Source of the DNA: Pedobacter sp014947265
GTDB lineage: Bacteria > Bacteroidota > Bacteroidia > Sphingobacteriales > Sphingobacteriaceae
DNA length: 64,000 nucleotides
Reading direction: 5' to 3'
Assembly (NCBI RefSeq): GCF_014947265.1
Contig: NZ_JADCNK010000022.1
Location: forward strand, 1 to 64,000
Translations under genes and position numbers: made by a program
Part shown: piece after piece, positions 35,855 through 43,231 of the stretch
How positions within the stretch are numbered: position 1 is the stretch's first letter
Layout of the letters: the number at the start of each line of letters is the position of its first letter
The notes under the pieces: model-generated
The model's database searches: none
The model's input: the letters and a program-made list of their open reading frames with translations, nothing else
Told to the model about the DNA's origin: nothing

Positions 35855-36433
35855 TTATTTCTTTTCAAACCTCTCCTTAAATTCTTCCTTCGACATAATA
35901 TAAGTTAAGTACTGTTCAACATTATATTTAAATTGATTTTCAGTAATATCAACATTCCATCCATCCTCTGGCCCTCTTCTGTTACTGATTGAATCAGGAA
36001 GATCTTCTCTTACTCTAAAGACAGGTATTGGATTGTTAGGGGTACCATAATTATTATTATTTAATTCATCTCTATTGATTGTTATTATTATTTTCTTTCC
36101 CCGTAAAGAAGTAGGAAAAGCAAGTCCTTTATCATCAGGATAATTAAAAAATGTAATCTCTAGATACTTGTTTATCGATTTTTCCCTAAAAAAAATTTTG
36201 TAAATACTTTCTTCTGGAGATAATAAAGATGTTTTATATTGAGTATCTCTAAAATCCAGTTGATCAGGAAATAAAATCCTTAGTTCTACGCAATTATCTA
36301 TATATACAGGAATCGCAGTTTTTGAATTATTATCTTTTTTTTTGAAAAGATAGTTAACGCCATAAAGTATTAAAGGAAATATGACTAATACACCTAAAGC
36401 CCAGCCAATCGCTTGTGATATTTGTTTGTTCAT
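35855..36433 (-). CDS. Membrane-anchored immunity-like protein, family A copy 2
   Basis: This 192-residue paralogue of the neighbouring gene has the same layout: transmembrane helix 8-27, motif NNNYGTPNNPIPVFRV, and end FKYNVEQYLTYIMSKEEFKERF. The N-terminal half differs at many positions (PVYIDNCVELRILFP against SKYIQNCSEYRLFIP), whereas the C-terminal third is the same. This mosaic pattern suggests gene conversion of the shared end or diversification of the toxin-binding half. The gap to copy 1 is 16 bp. Confidence 0.75.
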   Translation of the reverse strand: MNKQISQAIGWALGVLVIFPLILYGVNYLFKKKDNNSKTAIPVYIDNCVELRILFPDQLDFRDTQYKTSLLSPEESIYKIFFREKSINKYLEITFFNYPDDKGLAFPTSLRGKKIIITINRDELNNNNYGTPNNPIPVFRVREDLPDSISNRRGPEDGWNVDITENQFKYNVEQYLTYIMSKEEFKERFEKK

Positions 36434-36450
36434 TTACAGACTGAAACTAT

Positions 36451-36806
36451 TATTTCTTTTTAAACCTCTCTTGAAATTCTTCTTTAGGCATGATATAAGT
36501 TAAATACTGTTCAACATTATAATTAAATTGATTTTCAGTAATATCAACATCCCATCCATCTTCTGAACCCACGATTTCTACTTATCGAATCTGGTAGATC
36601 TTCAACCACCCTAAAAACCGAATTGGATTGGCCTTTGTTCAATAAGTATTGCAATTATTCAAATATTGCTGTACATAAGGCGTACCACTATTAATCCTCG
36701 TATCGGGATTATCAATTACATTAACAATCAATCTTCCTAAATATTTCCCGAAAAACAAACCTATACCTAATGCTACAATTGCACTATATTTTAAAATGTT
36801 TTTCAT
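36451..36806 (-). pseudogene. Chimeric immunity-family pseudogene (family B start, family A end)
   Basis: The first 55 codons (from ATG at 36806) encode MKNILKYSAIVALGIGLFFG and on to QQYLNNCNTY, matching the start of the 217-aa gene upstream, then a TGA. The rest (about 36633-36451) matches the family A C-terminus (WDVDITENQFNYNVEQYLTY) but carries a 1-bp deletion near AATTCGG and a 1-bp insertion near GGGTTCAG. It is a recombination product between the two families, now broken. Its ATG overlaps the stop of the upstream gene, as in the intact pairs. Confidence 0.85.
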
Positions 36807-37456
36807 TTATCAGGCTGCTTACCAAACATTTTTTCAAAATCTGCTTTGCTTTTTACATAGGATAGATAATTTCTAACATTATAGTTGGTCGTATATTCCT
36901 TAAATTCTCCCTCTGTTTTATAATTAGAATTGCCAATATCATCAACCAAACTATAAAAGCTATTCATTTTCTCCGGAACTTCATAATAGATGATAGGTAC
37001 TGGTTTCTGCTTAGTACCATACGTACCATCAGAGAGTTCATTTTTATTTACCATTGCAATGATGCTAGCACCATTTTGATCAACATCTGAAATAAAAGCA
37101 TCGTACATCTGGCTATTCTTTGAATTACTTGAAAAAAAATAATAAATGCAATAAAATTTACCTGATTTATCATCAAAAAAAACAGAGGTTTGTTTATCTA
37201 AATAGGCTGTATTATCAGCTTGCGAGAAGTTGAATGCACCCTGAACTTCAAAATCATCAAGTTTAATTGTGAAATTTTTCATGATTAAATGCAAAGTGTC
37301 ACAATTATTCAAATATTGTTTTACATAAGGCTTGCCATTGTTTATTCTGGTGTCTGGATTATCTATCATGTTAACAATCCACCTTCCTAAATATTTCCCA
37401 AAAAATAAACCTATACCTAATGCTACTATAGCACTATATTTTAAAATGTTTTTCAT
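36803..37456 (-). CDS. Membrane-anchored immunity-like protein, family B copy 1
   Basis: This 217-residue protein has a transmembrane helix at about 5-25 (YSAIVALGIGLFFGKYLG), a region with QYLNNCDTLHLIMKNFTIKL, and the shared C-terminal pattern DGTYGTKQKPVPIIYYEV then YNVRNYLSYVKSKADFEKMF. The start overlaps the stop of the upstream paralogue by 4 bp (ATGA). It is one of seven related genes or fragments in the window. Immunity function is inferred from T6SS context. Confidence 0.72.
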   Translation of the reverse strand: MKNILKYSAIVALGIGLFFGKYLGRWIVNMIDNPDTRINNGKPYVKQYLNNCDTLHLIMKNFTIKLDDFEVQGAFNFSQADNTAYLDKQTSVFFDDKSGKFYCIYYFFSSNSKNSQMYDAFISDVDQNGASIIAMVNKNELSDGTYGTKQKPVPIIYYEVPEKMNSFYSLVDDIGNSNYKTEGEFKEYTTNYNVRNYLSYVKSKADFEKMFGKQPDK

Positions 37457-38118
37457 TTATCAGCCTGCTTACCAAACATTTTTTCGAAATCTGCTTTGCT
37501 TTTTACGTAAGAAAGGTAACAGTTAACATTATAATTTAGTTGGTAAGTTCTAAATTCTGCTTCTGTTCCTTTGAAAAAATCTTTGTCTTCCGGGTTACCA
37601 CTAATAGCGCTATAAAATGTATTATTTACATTAGGGGCATCAAAATAAACAACGGGAATAGGATTTTTAATATTACCATATTTGGGATTAGCTAGTTCTT
37701 TATTATTTACAGTGGCAATAATGTCCCTTTTTCTTTCTTCTTGATCAAATTCCCTAAGATAGTCTCTATACATATCACTAAACCATGAGTTTACAGGGAA
37801 AAAGTATATAATTTTAAAATATTTTTTTTCTCTATCATCGTAAAATACACTTTCAAATTTGTCAATATATTTACTACTTAGATCTGTATTGGGATTAAAA
37901 CGGTCACGAGCCTCGAAGTAAGACATTGTATCCTTTCGATTTTTGATCATCAGATTTATCTCGCTGCAATCAGAAATATATTCTCTTGCAAAAGCTCGGC
38001 CATCATTAGTCATAGTTGGTTGATCGAATTTATAAACTAACCATCGGCCAATATACCGTCCAAAAAACACACCAACACCAACTATGCCTATTGCACTATA
38101 CTTTAAAATATTGTTCAT
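37453..38118 (-). CDS. Membrane-anchored immunity-like protein, family B copy 2
   Basis: This 221-residue protein has a transmembrane helix (about 5-25, YSAIGIVGVGVFFGRYIG) and motif NPKYGNIKNPIPVVYFDA then YNVNCYLSYVKSKADFEKMF. It shares both ends with the next copy but has a different middle. The four-base overlap with that copy shows recent tandem duplication. It begins the leftmost array after a 94-bp spacer with a purine-rich tract. Confidence 0.72.
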   Translation of the reverse strand: MNNILKYSAIGIVGVGVFFGRYIGRWLVYKFDQPTMTNDGRAFAREYISDCSEINLMIKNRKDTMSYFEARDRFNPNTDLSSKYIDKFESVFYDDREKKYFKIIYFFPVNSWFSDMYRDYLREFDQEERKRDIIATVNNKELANPKYGNIKNPIPVVYFDAPNVNNTFYSAISGNPEDKDFFKGTEAEFRTYQLNYNVNCYLSYVKSKADFEKMFGKQADK

Positions 38119-38212
38119 AGAAATTTTTAGCAGTATGTAAGATGAGATGTGAGATTGCGCATACGTTTAGCGGCTATTAACGAATAGCACTGTAAATTTA
38201 AAGTTGGCTAAC

Positions 38213-38716
38213 TTATCTTATTTTAGATAGATATGTGTTTGCATCTTTATTTCCGAGCTGTTTTGCCTTTTGCAAATGTATTATTGCATTTTTGGTATCT
38301 TTCTGCATATAATAAACCATGCCGAGATTATATTCTACTCCCGAATAATATCCTACTAATTCATTTTCACCATTTTCTACCGCTAAAGCTTGTAGCAGAT
38401 GATATTGCGCCGACTTTAAATCATTAAGGTGTAATTTACATTCCCCTAATAAAGCATGTGCTACTGGAAAACCATTGTTTATTGATTCCTCAAAATATTT
38501 ACTGGCTTCAGTATATTTTTTTTGATCATAATACTCAAGCCCCCTATCAAACTGATCTATTCCTTTACCTGATTTCAATTTTTGATTTATCGCCGTTATA
38601 TTTGTTTCGTCATTAGAATTGAATAAAATCTTATAGCCAACAAATAGCATGAATGCTGTAAACAAGACACCAAATATGATCAGCTTATTACCTCTCAAAG
38701 GTTGTTTTTTTTCCAT
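38213..38716 (-). CDS. Membrane-anchored TPR/Sel1-like protein
   Basis: This 167-residue protein has an N-terminal helix (about 10-28) and then at least three helix-turn-helix repeats: FDRGLEYYDQKKYTEASKYF, AHALLGECKLHLNDLKSAQY and YNLGMVYYMQKDTKNAIIHL. Tetratricopeptide repeats bind other proteins. It lies within the immunity-like genes and may be an immunity protein or a bystander. It ends 94 bp before the family B array. Confidence 0.75.
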   Translation of the reverse strand: MEKKQPLRGNKLIIFGVLFTAFMLFVGYKILFNSNDETNITAINQKLKSGKGIDQFDRGLEYYDQKKYTEASKYFEESINNGFPVAHALLGECKLHLNDLKSAQYHLLQALAVENGENELVGYYSGVEYNLGMVYYMQKDTKNAIIHLQKAKQLGNKDANTYLSKIR

Positions 38717-38721
38717 AGCGG

Positions 38722-39288
38722 TTAATAAATAGTAATTAGTAAAATAAATATTCCGATTAATACATAAGAAGTATTTGATAATTTTTTATGCAAATTATTT
38801 ATATATCCATAGTCTTTTTTAAACTCATCAGCACAAAAAACAAATGTTAATACCAAGGGTATTGCTAGATATAAAGTTTGGTTATTAATAGTATAAGAAA
38901 TTATTTGAGCTATTTTTTCTAATGTATTTGGCCGATGGTCTGTTATATAATAAAGACGTTTATTCTGTTTTATCACGCTAAACTGATCAGCTGATATTGC
39001 AAGATATATTGAATCTGCTTTTTCAATTTTTTCCAGATTGAAGAATAAATTTGAAAGGCAAAAGTTTTTAAATGAACGTGAATAATCATTTTTTTTTTGA
39101 ACGTCCGATATATTTAATGTAAAACTAAATTTGCCATAAGTTCCGCTGCTTTTTTTTTGAATGTGAATATCTTTTCTAGCTAAAGAAATAACAGTTGCGT
39201 TTTTAAGATTTAGGAAGAGAAATAAAAAAAAAATTACCCAGCTTATTATTACCAGTAAAGGAAATCTGTAAATTTTATACCAACTCAT
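38722..39288 (-). CDS. Membrane protein of the T6SS tail, possible immunity
   Basis: This 188-residue protein has a helix near 8-28, a soluble region (about 35-120), and two helices near 125-150 and 165-185. It is unrecognised. Its start overlaps the end of the truncated fragment at 39285 by 4 bp, so the two were one operon. A small membrane protein directly after a toxin's C-terminal piece is the usual place for an immunity gene. Confidence 0.65.
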   Translation of the reverse strand: MSWYKIYRFPLLVIISWVIFFLFLFLNLKNATVISLARKDIHIQKKSSGTYGKFSFTLNISDVQKKNDYSRSFKNFCLSNLFFNLEKIEKADSIYLAISADQFSVIKQNKRLYYITDHRPNTLEKIAQIISYTINNQTLYLAIPLVLTFVFCADEFKKDYGYINNLHKKLSNTSYVLIGIFILLITIY

Positions 39289-39647
39289 ATATCTGTTTCG
39301 ATTACATTTATTCCGGCTTTAGCTTTGGCTTCATCGTTAATCATTGCTTTAATATAATCTTGAATTTCATCTTTTACAAATGGATTGGTAATATATTTAT
39401 ACAAATCTGGTATAAGGCCGAGTAAAATTCCTTTCCAATCTTTAAAAGTATTTGAAGCACCCTGTCCTACACCTTTCATAGCTTCACTTCTTGAAAGCCT
39501 AGACCATTGATTATTAGTAGTTACATATTGTATTTGTCCATCGGAATAACTTCCTGTTTCATCAGAAAAATGTGTGTTTTGATTATAACTTCTCTCCGAT
39601 TGTGGATTATTTCCTTGAATGGCATTGGGATCAATATCATCCCTACC
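39285..39647 (-). pseudogene. C-terminal remnant of a larger gene (toxin-like position)
   Basis: The frame reads back from the stop at 39285 through MKGVGQGASNTFKDWKGILL and upstream via DDIDPNAIQGNNPQSERSYN to an in-frame TAG near 39653. The reading frame has normal codons, so it is the 3' end of a longer gene, not a new short gene. A possible internal start is ATG at 39479. The next gene overlaps the stop, which fits an effector followed by its immunity gene. Confidence 0.7.
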
Positions 39648-39669
39648 CTAGAAATGAAGCTTTATGTAT

Positions 39670-40242
39670 TTAGGGAAACCATAGCCAAACAACAAAAACA
39701 AGTATTACCAAAAACAAAACCCTAAATACTCCTTTGCTGTGAACGATGTAAAAAAAGCTGTAGAGGAGCGTGGATAAAACGGAAATATAGAATAGAAAAT
39801 TTATTAAATTAAGACTATAAAAATTAAATAGCAAAACATCAACTATTGATTTAGAGGTATTGATATTAAAAACAGGATAATAATAATAATAATACCTCGT
39901 ATGTTGTCCATCATTCCATAAAGGTGGAGCTGAATATAAACGATTATTGGAAGTATAAAAATTTATCTTTTGCCCATTATTTAATACCAGCACTTTCTTG
40001 TCAAAAAACCTTTTTTTATATCTCTGATAGTAAATATTACTATCATTACGAAGACTCAGAGTTAAATATGTTTTTGATCCGTCCTTTGATAAATCCATCT
40101 TTTGTATGGTACCACTGACAGTATGCAGGTTACTAAACATGTAAACAGAACTAAAAATAATTCGAATTAACAATAAAGAAAAAACCAATAAACTTATTAA
40201 TAATGGCTTGTTACTAAACCACATTTTTTTGATCGCATTCAT
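39670..40242 (-). CDS. Membrane protein of unknown function, possible immunity
   Basis: This 190-residue protein has transmembrane helices near 12-35, 128-150 and 165-187, with a basic soluble loop between (about 40-118, GTIQKMDLSKDGSKTYLTLS). It resembles the 188-aa gene in layout but not clearly in sequence. It starts about 150 bp after the family A fragment. No known domain is seen. Confidence 0.65.
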   Translation of the reverse strand: MNAIKKMWFSNKPLLISLLVFSLLLIRIIFSSVYMFSNLHTVSGTIQKMDLSKDGSKTYLTLSLRNDSNIYYQRYKKRFFDKKVLVLNNGQKINFYTSNNRLYSAPPLWNDGQHTRYYYYYYPVFNINTSKSIVDVLLFNFYSLNLINFLFYISVLSTLLYSFFYIVHSKGVFRVLFLVILVFVVWLWFP

Positions 40243-40393
40243 ATATCGTATTTAAATTTTTATCGCAAATACGCCTAATTTTTCTTTCGCCATTTACTCT
40301 GGATTAATGGAATTCGCGAGTATAAGTATACCGGTAATGAAAACGCCAACTATCTATCCTAAAATTTGTTCGCTTATATTTAAAGTATAGTAA

Positions 40394-40615
40394 CTATTTA
40401 CCACCTTCGAAACGTTGCTTAAATTCTTCTTTAGGCATAATGTAAGTTAAATAAGTTAGAACATTGTGCTTGTACTGTTCAGCTGTGGGCTCAAGATATT
40501 TGTACCCATTTATAGAGCCTGCATTATCTGAGGAATATCTTACAGGCTCATTGACCCCTTTAAAATTAAAAACAGGTATTGGCTTTTCTGTTGTACCATA
40601 TGATGGATTATTCAT
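40394..40615 (-). pseudogene. C-terminal fragment of the family A immunity-like protein
   Basis: This 73-codon frame begins MNNPSYGTTEKPIPVFNFKG and ends YLTYIMPKEEFKQRFEGGK, matching only the last third of the family A proteins. It lacks the transmembrane helix and the first half. The initial Met is inside the motif (compare DDPKYG and NNNYG), so this is a truncated copy left after rearrangement. It starts 7 bp after the stop of the gene at 40622. Confidence 0.75.
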
Positions 40616-40621
40616 TATAAC

Positions 40622-41200
40622 TTAATAAGGACAAACGGCACAAGCACCCTCATTATAATTTTTTCGATCTTTATAAAATCTGAGATACTCTACGACATTG
40701 TATCTATATTTTTGATAGTTTATAGGATCTGACAATTTTTCATATTCAGTTAACCAAAGTATTGGTATAGGATTTTGTAATGTTCCGTATTTAGGATTTT
40801 TCAGTTCCTGTTCGTTAACCATAGCTTGAGCCTCTTTTCTATCTTGATCTATAAGATTTGACATACTTTTGTTATAACTCTCTATTACAAAATACTTTTT
40901 GAAGCTTGAGGAATAAAACACCTCATATTCTTTATATCTATTTTTACGAAAATTTAGATAATAACGTACCGAATTAGTAAATGAAGTCTCATCTCCGTTA
41001 ACGAACCTTCCTGTCCAATCGGTACTTTTTAAGTTTATGGTTTTACTTATTGGGATAATAATCTCAGAAGATGCTTTTATGTACTTGTCTACTTCATTAT
41101 CTGATGGATTACCAGGAGAAAGTGAAATTATAAGAATAAAAGCTATAAATGGCGCTAAAAATAATCCTAAACCAAATGCACGTGAACTTTCATTTTTCAT
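40622..41200 (-). CDS. Immunity-like protein with a C-terminus resembling a PAAR protein start
   Basis: This 192-residue protein has a transmembrane helix (about 8-27) and the family motif KNPKYGTLQNPIPILWL, then YRYNVVEYLRFYKDR. The end is NYNEGACAVCPY, which resembles the N-terminus of the neighbouring PAAR-like protein (GYLDEGTCLVCSF) and not the usual family end. So its normal C-terminus was probably replaced by the first codons of another PAAR gene. It overlaps the PAAR-like gene by 11 bp and may be its immunity gene. Confidence 0.72.
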   Translation of the reverse strand: MKNESSRAFGLGLFLAPFIAFILIISLSPGNPSDNEVDKYIKASSEIIIPISKTINLKSTDWTGRFVNGDETSFTNSVRYYLNFRKNRYKEYEVFYSSSFKKYFVIESYNKSMSNLIDQDRKEAQAMVNEQELKNPKYGTLQNPIPILWLTEYEKLSDPINYQKYRYNVVEYLRFYKDRKNYNEGACAVCPY

Positions 41201-42299
41201 TTAAAAATCGTAAAGTTATAATGTCCGTCCCTAATCCACTATTTATAGAATTATCTTTCGCCATATTTAAAGAAGATGTCTCTAATTTTTCATTTATTGG
41301 ATCTACAATTAACAAATCTGAAGCATAGGTTGCCAAACCAATACCTAATCCTTTTACAAAATTAGGGTTAAACCTATACCAATAAACAGCTCGATTCAAT
41401 GCATTAGAAGGATTTATCCCCCTAAAGAATGCTACTAGAGGCATTTCTTTTAGACTAGGTTTAAATGCCCACCAGGCATTGAATCGGCTACCAACACTAG
41501 AGAGAGTAGCCCCATCTGCAAATTCATCTACATATGGCTGAACTGTTACAGCCATTCCCGTACCTGCGACAGCACCTCCATGAGTATTTGTAACCTCACC
41601 AACATAGTACCCTACACCACTAAATGCTAATGTACTTGTAAGCGCACCAAAATTAAGCGTTGAAGCACCAGCCGCATTTGTTCCTAATCCGCCTGTTTTT
41701 GCAGAAAAAGCACCGGCAACAAAACCATAAACAGCTTGTGACAAAGCCTTTAAACCAATGCTTTTCATACTATTGGATGCAATATCACTAGCTGCTTTCG
41801 CTGCCATTACGGGATCTGGAATAGCCCTAATTAATCCTCCCTGATTGCAATTCAATATAGAAGCATGATGTATGGCATGTTTACCTTTAAAATTAACTGT
41901 TTTATGAAACATTTCCCATTCCTTACCTTTCAAGGCAGAGTTACACATATTTTTTGCTTTAGCAAATGCTGCTACTAATGCAATGACAACAATAGCTATA
42001 GCTAATGCAGCCCAACCTACAGGCCCCATTAATGCTGCCATGGCAGCAGCGCCGCCTAACGCAGCGAAGCCTGCTCCAAAGCCAATTAAAAACCCTGCAA
42101 AGCCTAGCATAGATGCAAAAGGTTTTTTACAAAGAAAATCCGTTTTTACTTTAGCATCTACATGCCTCAAAAGCAGCTTATCTGGTTTTGCATGATTTAC
42201 ATTTAAATTTTTATCAATTGCAACAGCAGTATTTGGTGAACTTGATGTCATGAAACTACACACTAAACAGGTACCCTCATCCAAATAACCTTTACTCAT
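41190..42299 (-). CDS. PAAR-like (DUF4280-type) T6SS effector candidate with membrane region
   Basis: The 369-residue protein starts MSKGYLDEGTCLVCSFMTSS and has the PAAR-like pattern split around a hydrophobic insert: Cys-rich start, FLCKKPFA, then two hydrophobic helices (about 62-110), NMCNSALKGKEWEM and ILNCNQGGLI. PAAR proteins cap VgrG and carry toxins. The remaining ~200 residues are Gly/Ala-rich with further hydrophobic stretches and no recognised catalytic motif, so a pore-forming or unknown toxin is possible. It overlaps genes on both sides by 4 and 11 bp. Confidence 0.75.
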   Translation of the reverse strand: MSKGYLDEGTCLVCSFMTSSSPNTAVAIDKNLNVNHAKPDKLLLRHVDAKVKTDFLCKKPFASMLGFAGFLIGFGAGFAALGGAAAMAALMGPVGWAALAIAIVVIALVAAFAKAKNMCNSALKGKEWEMFHKTVNFKGKHAIHHASILNCNQGGLIRAIPDPVMAAKAASDIASNSMKSIGLKALSQAVYGFVAGAFSAKTGGLGTNAAGASTLNFGALTSTLAFSGVGYYVGEVTNTHGGAVAGTGMAVTVQPYVDEFADGATLSSVGSRFNAWWAFKPSLKEMPLVAFFRGINPSNALNRAVYWYRFNPNFVKGLGIGLATYASDLLIVDPINEKLETSSLNMAKDNSINSGLGTDIITLRFLNEK

Positions 42300-43228
42300 A
42301 ACTCTACTTGTTTTAAATTATAAATGATTGTGCTCTCTACATTATTTTTGACAGCTTCGTTAATGGTCACATAAGCTTGGGTGATACAATTACTTTTTTT
42401 ATCAACTTCTATTTTAGAAGTGATACTATAATCATAATCTGTATAAGCATAATGTAACACCGGCTGATACTGTGTTTTATAAATATCTATAATTAGATCA
42501 TAATCAACGTAAAGTAATTTACCATTCTTTTCGAAAACATAAAAATCGTCCTTCTCTTGAAAATTTTGATATTCAAATTCCATAGTCACAGGAATATTAA
42601 ACATACTTGAATAAAATTGAACATTCTCAGCATCCTTTCCAAGGAAATTACCTGAAGACAGATATTTATCAAAAACAGTGAAATGAAATAAATTTTTCGA
42701 CAATTCTTCCAACATTGGATAATTATCTGAAAAAACTACGTCACAATAGTTATTGACTTCTTTGAGGATTTGTTTTTGCTCATCCTTTTCAAAATTTCTC
42801 AAAAGTTTGTCATCCTTTAACTGCATGGTTCTCAAAGTCATCCAATTACTTATCATTTCTGACTTATTCAATAACTCTGTAGGTTTACCATCATTATTCA
42901 GTTTAAATTTCTGTTCATGTCTAACTGAATCAATTAATAATCCTAATTGAATAAGATCCTTCATTAATTCTGGCTCATAGGAACCATAAGCATCTGTAAT
43001 GGTTACCTTTGCATTATAACCATCATTTAATTTATCTAAACCCAATAAGTATTCGTGCTTAAGCAGCCCATGGCTTGCCATATTACCACTATGCTTAGTA
43101 ATAATCTGTTGTTCAGCGCGATATCTAACTTGATTACTATGCTTATTAATAGGAGATTCTTCTCTTGAATCCTCAATTTTTGTAGAATTGACTTTTGAAT
43201 AGTCATCAAAAAATTTAAATCTGCTCAT
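42296..43228 (-). CDS. Putative T6SS adaptor between VgrG and the PAAR-like protein
   Basis: This 310-residue soluble protein has no recognised domain. It is placed exactly between VgrG (3 bp) and the PAAR-like protein (4-bp overlap), the usual place for an effector-loading adaptor. Its first ~45 residues are polar and probably disordered; the rest is alpha/beta. No signal peptide is present. The role is inferred from gene order alone. Confidence 0.65.
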   Translation of the reverse strand: MSRFKFFDDYSKVNSTKIEDSREESPINKHSNQVRYRAEQQIITKHSGNMASHGLLKHEYLLGLDKLNDGYNAKVTITDAYGSYEPELMKDLIQLGLLIDSVRHEQKFKLNNDGKPTELLNKSEMISNWMTLRTMQLKDDKLLRNFEKDEQKQILKEVNNYCDVVFSDNYPMLEELSKNLFHFTVFDKYLSSGNFLGKDAENVQFYSSMFNIPVTMEFEYQNFQEKDDFYVFEKNGKLLYVDYDLIIDIYKTQYQPVLHYAYTDYDYSITSKIEVDKKSNCITQAYVTINEAVKNNVESTIIYNLKQVEL

Positions 43229-43231
43229 CTA

